Origin: Cyclostephanos tholiformis
Taxonomy: Eukaryota; Bacillariophyta; Thalassiosirophyceae; Thalassiosirales; Thalassiosiraceae
Assembly: GCA_036939975.1 (NCBI GenBank)
Contig: JALLPB010000478.1
Coordinates: 1 to 18,701 of the forward strand
Direction: 5' to 3'
Length of the DNA stretch: 18,701 nt
The translations under genes were made by a program, and so were the position numbers. Each line of letters begins with the position of its first letter. Position 1 is the first letter of the stretch. Shown here in pieces: positions 1 through 7,479 of this stretch. The notes beneath the pieces were generated by a model. That model was not told where the DNA came from, made no database searches, and worked only from the letters and a program-made list of their open reading frames with translations.

Positions 1-640
1 ACTTCATAATTTTATCATCTCTTCAGTTATCTCTTCTCTGCGTGAGGTAACGCACCAACAGCTTGAGAATCTCCTATCTCTGCAATTGTGATAGCCGAGA
101 TATATCCTAAGGACACATATAACCTGAAGGAAATATTACCTGTAGTCCTGTCGGATACCTCATTCTTGTCTAAACCCTACCATTTATTCCCATTTAATTC
201 TAGGCTTTTTTCACTAAGTTGTAGCCGGTTTTGGTCGAATCATCCGTTATTATCATACCTACAGGTAGGAAAATGAGACGGGAATTTGTCTTTATTTTAG
301 ACCTGTTCGGAGAGCTTGCTAGCTTTCCATAGGGAAATTGTGGAAGTTTCCCAGCCACTTTTTGAGATTTGGGCGGCAAGCCTGCTGCAAATTGTCCTTT
401 TCTTGTCCTAAATCATTCATTTCAGCTGTACTCATCGCTCAAATTGCGATTTCAGCATGATAGTTGCTGTTTTAGCACGAATAATCTCAATTTAGACACT
501 AAAATTTTCACAGTTTAGGTTTTTAGCCTTATGTAAAAGTTTATTTCTTTATGAAATACCATTAGTACCCTAGTAGTACTTGAGTGGACTCTAGATAAAG
601 AATCATCTTTGAACCCTTTGTTTGTAATTTTAGCAGCCCT
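1..640. other. Non-coding stretch, no gene recognised
   Basis: AT-rich sequence with no convincing reading frame. A 62-codon frame at 88-276 has no recognisable motif and no partner frames, so I do not call it. Around 430-530 there is a loose series of T-rich phrases ending in TTTAG or TTTCAG about every 20-25 bases, possibly a very old tandem repeat, but too degenerate to define. Confidence 0.5.
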
Positions 641-926
641 AAAAAGTTCGGGGCTGTTCCACTAACGGTACATAAGCCTCCCTTTTAGCAGCGCGTGACC
701 CGGGCTTTAGCAACTAAGGCGTTACCCCGTCACTCAAAATCGTTCGTGCACCTTAAGATGACAGCGATTCCTTAAGCCCTGAAAGCCATGCTTTGTGGGC
801 CCTAGATTTCTAGGCATAAGCCTTTCTCATGTCATTCATTGATGACTCGCCGTCCGGGCTGTACTAATTAGTCAGCTTGCAACTAATTTATGCTCAAAAC
901 GACCACAAGGGCTGTATTGATTATTG

Positions 927-1065
927 CGAAATCTAGTTTTAAACTGACTAAGGTCCTATTCGGGCTCAAGCCTGGCGTATGTAACCTTTCGCGCATTAAA
1001 CGAAATCTAGTCTTAAACTGACTACGGGCCTCCCCGGGCTCAAGCCTGGTACATAAGACCTTTCG
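927..1065. repeat. Tandem pair of about 65-bp imperfect repeats (CCGGGCTCAAGCC family)
   Basis: Copy 1 is 927-991 and copy 2 is 1001-1065, both 65 bases and 74 bases apart. They share CGAAATCTAG, TTAAACTGACTA, CGGGCTCAAGCCTGG and ACCTTTCG. Shorter fragments of the same family (CCGGGCT cores, and phrases such as GGTACATAAG or GGCATAAGCCTTTC) recur at about 668-690, 700-735, 808-828 and 850-880, so the pair is the best-preserved end of a decayed array covering roughly 640-1070. I see no tRNA fold or protein in it. The flanks give no insertion-site evidence. Confidence 0.65.
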
Positions 1066-1310
1066 TGATAATCCCAATATTAATTGGGTTCTTACATTCA
1101 AGTTTTTTTTCTCTCATATAATATCTTAGCTTTATATCATTGTACTAGCTATGATTTCTCGCCCCCGAGCACTAAGCTCATACGGCGGATTCGTCCCTTC
1201 AGACTTTTTCTTTAGAACAGCCTTATTTTTGGCATGCTCCTAGCTGCGTACGTAGACATCAGTATTTCCGGTACACGAAAACCTTGTCATACATAGGACG
1301 TCAGTACATG

Positions 1311-1453
1311 AAAAATTTCGCTTTCGCGAGTCATTTCTCGTGGTTGGCTTTCTCAAATAAATCGAGGAAAGCTTCTCAAACAAAAATTTGTATTTTTGCG
1401 AGATGCTTCTCGCGGTCCGCTTTCTCAAATAAATCGAGGAAAGCTTCTCAAAC
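1311..1453. repeat. Two-unit tandem repeat, about 72 bp per unit, with a perfect 35-bp core
   Basis: Units are 1311-1381 and 1382-1453, directly adjacent. Both begin AAAAATTT. Their last 35 bases (1347-1381 and 1419-1453) are identical and include CTCAAATAAATCGAGG. The first halves differ at several positions. Inside each core the arms GCTTTCTC and GAGGAAAGC are nearly complementary around AAATAAATC, so each unit can form a short hairpin. Reading frames through this stretch on both strands owe their length to the repeat and are not called as genes. Confidence 0.85.
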
Positions 1454-1554
1454 GCCTCGCCGAAACGGCATTCCCGTGGGAAACGTGGGCATTCTAACAC
1501 ACGTGGCACTCGGGACTTGTTTTTGGCATGCTGCTCTTGCTTGTCTAGCGCGAG

Positions 1555-1808
1555 CTAGCTCAACGCCATCCAGCTGATGCCGTTGAATCCGACGACCAGA
1601 CTGGACTCCCCTTTGGCGAGGCGCTTGTGTGCGCACGCCAGGGCTTCGCTCATGGAGTGTATGGGCTCGCCCATGCAACTCCGCCGTGAGTAGCGCTTTG
1701 GGGTCCACTTGGGCAATTCCGCGCGTCAATGATCGGCGGGCACAATGGGCGCTAACTTGGCCTTGGTGGTCCTTGGAAGGCTCTCCAACTGGCGCTTCTT
1801 GAAATGGC
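1555..1808 (-). pseudogene. Possible coding remnant, unrecognised
   Basis: A GC-richer block that contrasts with its AT-rich surroundings. One minus-strand frame reads for about 83 codons, with a single TGA at 1726-1728 and a TAG at 1555-1557. It includes a plausible soluble segment ending in the residues LVVGFNGISWMAL. It begins about 45 bases downstream (minus sense) of the primer-binding-like site at 1851-1878, the place where a retrotransposon gag frame would be expected, but I recognise no gag motif. Coding origin is an inference from composition and frame length only. Confidence 0.25.
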
Positions 1809-1850
1809 CGCTAACCTAATGTAGCTTGTGTATTATCCCCCAGTAGACAG

Positions 1851-2150
1851 AGGGTTTTGAATTCAAAGTGTCCTGAGCCAAATCTAGAAGACGTGTAGAT
1901 ATGAAGAAAAGAGAATACATTTGTGTCTTGGATAATTTTGAAAATTATGAGATTAATAAGAATACTTTTAAATGAAAATGTGTGCCGGACTGTAAGATTC
2001 CGTACTTAGGAATCCAGTATACTTTTCCAAAGAATCTTTGACTCGGCGTGCATAGGATCTTTTGATCCTACGAAGGAAATTGGTATACTACGTGGTGTAT
2101 CCGTCCATGTGTTAGATACTACGTGGCAGATCTGTCCACGTGTTAGATCG
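1851..2150 (-). mobile_element. Copia-like LTR end with primer-binding-like site
   Basis: The plus-strand sequence 1851-1878, ending TTCAAAGTGTCCTGAGC, matches 4743-4770 at 26 of 28 bases. On the minus strand this reads GCTCAGGACA, a possible LTR 3' end, followed by CTTTGAATTCAAAACCC, which is placed and shaped like a Ty1/copia primer-binding site. Farther into the presumed LTR both copies share a looser block, with AAAATTATGAG here and AACATTATGAG in the other, followed by a TTTTAAATG stretch. The far LTR end and any target duplication were not found, so the right boundary is arbitrary. I infer a degraded LTR retrotransposon edge on the minus strand. Confidence 0.4.
2086..2147. repeat. 31-bp tandem repeat, two copies, with ACGTG motifs
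   Basis: Copies 2086-2116 and 2117-2147 abut and match at about 26 of 31 positions. Each starts TACTACGTGG and ends GTGTTAGA. The second contains CACGTG. Just upstream, 2053-2070 is a perfect stem of TAGGATC and GATCCTA around TTTT. The repeat sits where the upstream part of the presumed LTR would be, which fits a duplicated regulatory element, but no function can be shown. Confidence 0.6.
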
Positions 2151-2393
2151 TCCTTCTGTCTTCAAGATCGGTCTGTCTGTATGATGGTCCGTCTGTACTT
2201 ACACTGACGACTTGCTTCTAGCTAGTCTTGTGCCTTTTAGCGATTATGTATTCGCTGACTACCTTACTAGATAGAATGGCAATCAAGATCTGCAGCCTTG
2301 GCACCCATGCTTCTTCTGCCCGTTGCCTCTGCCATTATCTCACCTGTCACCTTTAACCTCGACTCTTAATCCTAGTAGCGGTAGTCTCAAGGA

Positions 2394-2934
2394 TGGCCCT
2401 ATTGATGATTGAGACCATCAATGACCTCCATGTTGTCAATCCAACAAGACCAATGCATTGCAGCATCATCAGTCTCATCAATGACAGTGGGCTGCCCCAC
2501 CCCCACAGTGGCAGAATTTGCAACGAAGCACTGACCCACAACAGCTCATGCTCTCGAAGATTTATTTGCCACTCCAGCCTGACCGGGGGCAGCAGGTAGT
2601 CCTGCTCCTACATTGGGAGCAGGAGGAGGCACAACCATCACTCCAAATTGCTTGAGAGTTGGCGGCTTTGATGCCACCTGCCGCTCCTCATTTGGACAAG
2701 AGCAGCAGCTTCTTTGTTCACTGCCATGTGAACAGGAATGAAAAACCCAATGGCTGTTCTGGTGCAGCCATCTTCTCTGCCTCGAAGAGGTGGCTCGTCA
2801 AAAATGATTGGGTGGAATGCCCGGTTGTTCTTCTGTGACCACTGATTCTGTGTGAGGAGGTTGGATGCATCCTGATTATGGCGTTGCCAGTCCTTATAAG
2901 CACCAGATATGGTACAAGCCAATGTGGGGCACAA
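2394..2934 (-). pseudogene. Decayed coding relic, protein unrecognised
   Basis: Two minus-strand frames join to give about 180 codons. The first (2934 to about 2690) contains residues such as FHPIIFDEPPLRGR and GFFIPVHMAVNKEAAALV. The second (about 2675 to 2394) continues with a Pro/Ala/Gly-rich linker (VVPPPAPNVGAGLPAAPGQ) and then an acidic, Trp-containing segment (DAAMHWSCWIDNMEV). A frameshift near 2680-2690, an internal TGA and a terminal TAG at 2394 break it. Smooth amino-acid texture on both sides of the shift supports a once-real gene rather than chance frames. I cannot name the family. Its setting among retroelement relics on the same strand suggests a mobile-element protein or a dead host gene. 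Confidence 0.45.
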
Positions 2935-2935
2935 A

Positions 2936-3912
2936 GTAATGCTGTTAACCTTTTCCTTAAGGTTAGTCTAGTACCAATTTTTACATACAATGAGCTTGAG
3001 TCCGTGCGACAACAGCCACAACACACAAAAATCAGCACAAACACCGCAACCATGGTGGCAGAGCTGCTTGCCACTTTAGCAACATGGGTTTGACGGATCC
3101 ACATGATTGAATGCATGGGTGACCCATCCAAGGCATTGGTCGAGGTGTCGGATGCTTAATCATTGTAGTCAAACATAAATTAAAGTAGTTACTAGTATTT
3201 TTCTATCGATCACTTTATGTTTTATAAAATTAATCGCCCACTGAGGACACTGGTTGCCAAAATGGCATCCATTGTCGTCGGTGGGTGCCCATATCATACG
3301 ATTAGATTTAATATATAGTTAATATTAATATGGTAGCTTGGTTTTAGTTTATATTAATTATTACTAAGTGAATTCTCTATGGTTAGGTCCACACCAAAAT
3401 CATCGATGATGATTGATTCTACCTCTGTCGCATGCCATTTTGAAGGCCTTGTGGATGCGCCGGTGTGACACCGAGCATATCACCCAATAGCACAGGTTCA
3501 GGGTTTCGATGGAAGTCACTGGACGCTGCTATCGGGCAAGTATTTGCTCCGTATCGCCCCGGCAGCCAACAGAGTCGCACGGAAAAAATACATCAACGAA
3601 AACTAACCATATTCGCTAGCTGTTTCGATGGCCATAGCAGTGCGCCAATACTGCCACTGCACACATCGCCTGATAGAGGAGGTCAAGGGCTTTGATTGAA
3701 GCCACTGAACACCACCATCGGCAATACGCCTTTTTTTTGAGTTTGTTCATCGTTGACCAGCTGAAATGGAGCTTGAGGTGACATCAAGACCCCATTTAAG
3801 GGTGTGACATATCAATGAGACCGGAAGGAGTTAAGTAGAGGGTTAAACTTGCAAGTAATTGTTTAAACAATCGATTTCAAATAACCATCAGTTTACCTAT
3901 AAAGTAAAAAAC
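2936..3912. other. Non-coding stretch with one diverged direct repeat
   Basis: No convincing gene on either strand. The stretch 3160-3420 is AT-rich. A diverged direct repeat occurs at 3501-3540 and 3687-3725 (shared pattern GGG-TT-GAT-GAAG-CACTG-AC, then ATCGG-CAA), about 186 bases apart. Frames near 3465-3695 have no family features. The stretch ends at the 3' edge of the gag-like relic. Confidence 0.5.
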
Positions 3913-4615
3913 TCATAAAATGTTACTTTTATGAGTTTTTGCCTCACATTGGCTTGCGCCATACCCCCATGCATCTTGGTCATGCATCTCGCAGCAAATG
4001 CAGTCCCATTGGGCCTGTGGGTCACTGGCAAGGAGATTGCTTAGGAATTTGTATACCTTCACCACGGCACTGTCATGCTCCTTCCTTGCACTCTTGAGCA
4101 TCTCTTGGGTATGTTTTTTTTCCGATTTTGCATGCCTTTAGGTCCTCTTTGGAACTCAAACCTTGAGGCCCAATAGGGTTGTGTGCTAGGGCTTCTAGGA
4201 CTTTAGAGGCCCTTTCCAGCAGCTCCTTGGCTGAGCTCCTACATGTGGCATCGAGTGCTTTCTGAGTGATCAGATGCTGGACAGCAATGAGATGCTGGAG
4301 ATAGTCCTCTGGATTTCCCTTAGCAAAAATTGTCATGCTGAAAAATGTCCCATTTTGAAGTTTCAGCTTGAGCATGTCCATACTTTCCTTGGTCTGTAGT
4401 AGATCCATAGGAGGGACATATGGGATATGAGGACAAACCCCTAAATTCTCTTTCTTGCACTCGGAGTCTTTCAACCCCTCAGGAATCTTGTTGGATATGC
4501 TCATCTTGGCGTAGAATAGAGTGGAGTTTGCAGTATCAGTCTCTTGTAGGACAACTTGGGCGGAATTTGTAGGGAATGTATCACCAGAATTATGTAAGAA
4601 AGGGGCAAATCCCAT
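3913..4615 (-). pseudogene. LTR-retrotransposon gag-like relic, frameshifted
   Basis: Minus-strand frame 1 starts at ATG 4613-4615 and runs about 180 codons. It contains a segment of gag-like character (MTIFAKGNPEDYLQHLIAVQ) followed by helical, charged sequence. Frame 2, read from about 4134 down to 3913, continues with residues such as ARKEHDSAVVKVYKFLSN and QAQWDCICCEMHDQDAW, a pattern I associate with gag proteins of diatom copia-type elements. The two frames exchange at a run of eight T at 4114-4121 (A on the coding strand), a typical slippage site. The ATG lies about 130 bases downstream of the primer-binding-like site at 4743-4770, the normal LTR-PBS-gag order. No protease, integrase or RT of this element follows. 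Gag identity is recognition by texture and context, not a firm motif. Confidence 0.5.
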
Positions 4616-4742
4616 GGAGTGCTAGGATTCCATTTCTTGACTCAAAAAAACTACTGACTATGCACCAAAAGTTTGATGGAGGACTTAGTGCAGTAAGTAG
4701 AGGGCTCGTACAAATAAATGCACTGCTTGTAACTTTCAAAGT

Positions 4743-4949
4743 AGGGTTTTGATATCAAAGTGTCCTGAGCATTTCTTGGGGAATGGTTAGGTCTTCGGGG
4801 ATGTGGACTTGAGTAGAGCTTCCACTGTAGAGAGTGGAAGGTGATATACAAAAGTCTGGATTTGAACATTATGAGCTATTTTAAATGGTTTAAAATGAGA
4901 TTTCAACCAATGAAGCAGAACATGTGCTTGCATAGGTTTCTATGTGATC
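4743..4949 (-). mobile_element. Second copia-like LTR end with primer-binding-like site
   Basis: Bases 4743-4770 repeat the 1851-1878 motif. On the minus strand it reads GCTCAGGACA, then CTTTGATATCAAAACCCTA. The core TGATATCAAAAC differs from the plant copia primer-binding consensus TGGTATCAGAGC only by purine transitions. The gag-like relic follows at 4615. The presumed LTR would extend from about 4761 towards 4949, where the next coding relic ends; its 5' limit is a guess and no second LTR of this copy is visible. Confidence 0.4.
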
Positions 4950-5732
4950 TCATATGTACAGGTGCACTTTCGAGGTGTCAAGTTGACACCTGACACAAAA
5001 GATCCTGTTTGAGTATGGAGAGTCTACATATGCAAACCATTGAACCTTGGAGCCATCAAGAGTTCCAACTGTGACGGTCCAAATGTCTACACTAGCTCCT
5101 AAAAATATCTTTTGGATCTTTTGGGGATCCATCACCGGTACAAAGTGAGGTGTATCATCACCCATCACTTTTAGATCCTATGGCTAGTATGCCATTGAGA
5201 TCTGGTAGACTGTCTGTTGCCTGCTTACATCAGTGATTGGCTACTTAGCAAATTGCTGCAATTGGTGAGGATGTTTCCTGCCATAATGCCGTGGATATGA
5301 CAAGTTGTGTGGATGATTACTCCAAATCTCTTCCATTGTCCCTTGCATAAAATGGAATGGGTGTTCACCCCTTTCCATTTGGTAGTATTCCCACACAGTG
5401 ACTGGAAGACACATTCCATAAGCCATCATGATTCCATTGTCAAATCCTGTCATATCATCAACTGTGTGGTGAAGGAGGAAGAGCTCATTAAACCAGCAAA
5501 TGGCCTTGTCTTTGAAGGAGGTGTTGTAAGGAACTCTGTAGTTCTCTAAATTCTCCTTGAGACAAAAGGCCAAGAAAAAACCTGTGGATATGGGCTTGTG
5601 GGCAAAAGTGCACTTTGTTTTGGTATCGAGGAGGAGCCATTGGATCTTAGTGGGAAGTTTTTTGAATGCTTCCAAGTCCCGAGGCAAGACAAGTGTGGAC
5701 AAGTTTGTGAGCCGGATAGAAATGGTGTTCAT
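4950..5732 (-). pseudogene. Relic of about 260 codons in one frame, family unknown
   Basis: One minus-strand frame runs from ATG 5730-5732 to TGA 4950-4952, interrupted by only three TAG codons (5241-5243, 5184-5186 and 5178-5180). The first uninterrupted part has 163 residues and includes FKDKAICWFNELFLLHHTVD, TVWEYYQMERGEHPFHFMQG and a His-rich end. The part after the stops continues with MGDDTPHFVPVMDPQKIQKI and GTLDGSKVQWFAYVDSP. Coherent texture on both sides of the stops marks it as one decayed protein, rich in aromatic residues and His. The same frame reaches back to a TGA near 5760, and the next relic may be its N-terminal part. I do not recognise the family. Confidence 0.5.
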
Positions 5733-5749
5733 AGCTACCTTTGGATGAG

Positions 5750-6349
5750 TTAGGATTCAACGATAGATGACTGATAGATCTCCACGTGGTCTGCCAAGGG
5801 CAAGTCAGGCTGCATATTACTTACCCACACATTATGCACAATGCATGGGGTGCAGGCATTGGCACCAATTAGCAGGAGTGTGATGCAAGCAAGAATAATT
5901 GAAACGTCACTAACATTGCCGCACGGAGACATTGGCCTTGCATCATACATGTGCCAGTCCATGTCATTGTAATAAAGATGTGCACCGAGATCCTGTAGTA
6001 TCAGGTTCCTGAAAGCCCCCTCTGGTTGATGTTGGCCCACATGTCCTCATCCAGACTGAGTATGAACTGGCAGAATGAGCAATATTGGTCTTTTGATAAC
6101 TTGCAGTTGTGTCCCGCTTGTCATCAAGTTTGGTGCTTCCTGGCAGGGTTGCTCCATTGTCAATGGTGGTAGAGACTGCCCTTTCTCATCTTCAACGTAA
6201 TAATCTTCGTAGCCAAATATCTCACCAATTTGGCCAGGGATGACGCATTTTGTCAGACAAGTCATTGTTGTCCATCCGCTGGTTTGGAATGCATTGGCAA
6301 TGTTAGTTAGGGATGGTGACATCTGATGTTTTCTGGTAGGTTTGAACAT
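5750..6349 (-). pseudogene. Unrecognised coding relic, possibly the upstream part of the 4950-5732 relic
   Basis: Two minus-strand frames, about 100 residues (6349-6047) and 96 residues (6040-5750), follow each other in the same direction as the next relic. The first contains CVIPGQIGEIFGYEDYYVED. The second contains LGAHLYYNDMDWHMYD and a hydrophobic stretch rich in Ile, Leu and Ala (about residues 44-64) that could be a membrane segment or a buried helix. Frameshifts would be needed to join them with each other and with the next frame at about 5750. One protein of about 450-470 codons is the simplest reading. Family unknown. Confidence 0.4.
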
Positions 6350-6641
6350 GATCAGCGAAGTCAGGGAGGAGTTTCACCAACCGGGTTGGTGTGGTCAGAG
6401 CTTTAATATGGCCATGGTAAGATGATAGAAGAGATGATGTGTGGATGTTTGTTGAAGTTTTGAGGTTTGGGGCAATGTGAAGCCAGTGGTCTTTTTTGTT
6501 TTGAACTGACAAAGATGTGGAACAAAATGAAAGTTTGTTGTGATTCATGAATTTCTGGAGATTGAGAAAGGGAAGAAATGATAAATGGAATGGAATGTGT
6601 GCCAATAAGTATTTGGAGCCATTTTTCTCTCAAAAAGTTGC

Positions 6642-6836
6642 TCAAAGAAAGGCTTGGGCATTGTTTAGTATTTGTAAATGTTCTGTTGTTTCCAACAGTG
6701 TCATCCCCATGGTATTTCTGCTTTGATCCCACTTTTCTGGATGACATAGACAAGCTAATTGCCAATAAGCATACTTAATTTCCCTTTCGGAGGCTCCTCA
6801 TCCAAGCCCCAGAATCTTTAGCAAGTCATAGATACA
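6642..6836 (-). pseudogene. DnaJ-type J domain at the end of the LINE relic
   Basis: One minus-strand frame reads IYDLLKILGL, a stop at 6799-6801, then GASEREIKYAYWQLACLCHP, EKWDQ, a short insert with two Met residues, and a third helix ending LQILNNAQAFL, then TGA at 6642-6644. This is the helix I, helix II, HPD loop, helix III order of a J domain, which stimulates Hsp70 ATPase. The loop reads HPE (6735-6743) instead of HPD, which would abolish Hsp70 activation in a canonical DnaJ. It lies in the same orientation about 120 bases after the RT C-terminal region. That it was fused to the LINE polyprotein is an inference from order and spacing; an independent decayed J-protein gene is the alternative. 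Confidence 0.7.
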
Positions 6837-6952
6837 GTGCCCAACGTTTTTGGGAGGGGGGGTGAGTTTGCATTTCGTTCCCTGCTGTCGCATCACATTC
6901 TGAGTGGTGTGGGAAGGAAGGGTTGATCCTCTGGTGGTGGGACATCATGATT

Positions 6953-7479
6953 TCAAGGCCTAGATTGTGGCCAGGGCCATTCATCAGGTTGCAAAGGGAT
7001 GCTAGCATGTCTGATGACAATGTATGCAATAAGTTGTGTCCAATATAGTTCATTTGAGGCTTCACAAATCCAGCTTTTGAGAGAGCCATATTCATCAATG
7101 GCGACTTCAGGTATGTTTGCAAATAAAAGACATAGATTCTTTACAATGTGATCCTTGTATGAAGAAATGGGTGGGCGACGTGCCAAACTTGATCACAGCA
7201 TGAGGTAAGGAGTTGCTGGGCTGGCCCGTCTGACAGTCCTCGGATGGTTATCCCAAGAAAATCAAGTTGTCATGCAACAATCATGTTCCTTACTCGCGGG
7301 ATATCATAGAACATCTGGCAAACGTGTTCATTCCTAATGCGATTGTCTTGAACATGTGCCATTGATATCCGAATGATCCATCATATATTATGGTGAAGAA
7401 ATACTTTGAGTTTATTTGACAGAGCTTTTTGTATCGACCATGTCTCACAACCCCATAGAAGTAGGTTCATTGGAATTGC
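6953..7479 (-). pseudogene. LINE C-terminal region following the RT
   Basis: The minus strand reads AIPMNLLLWGCETWSIQKAL, then a long helical stretch to a TGA at 7381-7383, continues to MFYDIPRVRNM, a second TGA at 7270-7272, then QLDFLGITIRGLSDGPAQQL. After a frameshift near 7190 it reads ARRPPISSYKDHIVKNL, then VAIDEYGSLKSWICEASNE, to a stop at 6953. The LWGCETW segment and the following region resemble what follows the RT in LINE polyproteins of this kind. Both TGA codons sit where CGA (Arg) would fit the context. Confidence 0.7.

Noticed and set aside
927..1065. tRNA-like or SINE origin of the 74-base repeat (length and a GGGCTCAAGCC segment resembling a T arm)
   Set aside because: No acceptor, D or anticodon stems could be drawn, and the internal promoter boxes do not match.
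1240..1577. Reading frames of about 90 codons on both strands
   Set aside because: They consist mostly of the tandem repeat, which lengthens frames artificially.
4973..4991. Near-perfect 19-base palindrome (AGGTGTCAA, one base, TTGACACCT)
   Set aside because: It lies within the coding-like relic frame (residues CQLDTSK) and can be explained by codon sequence. No second copy was seen.
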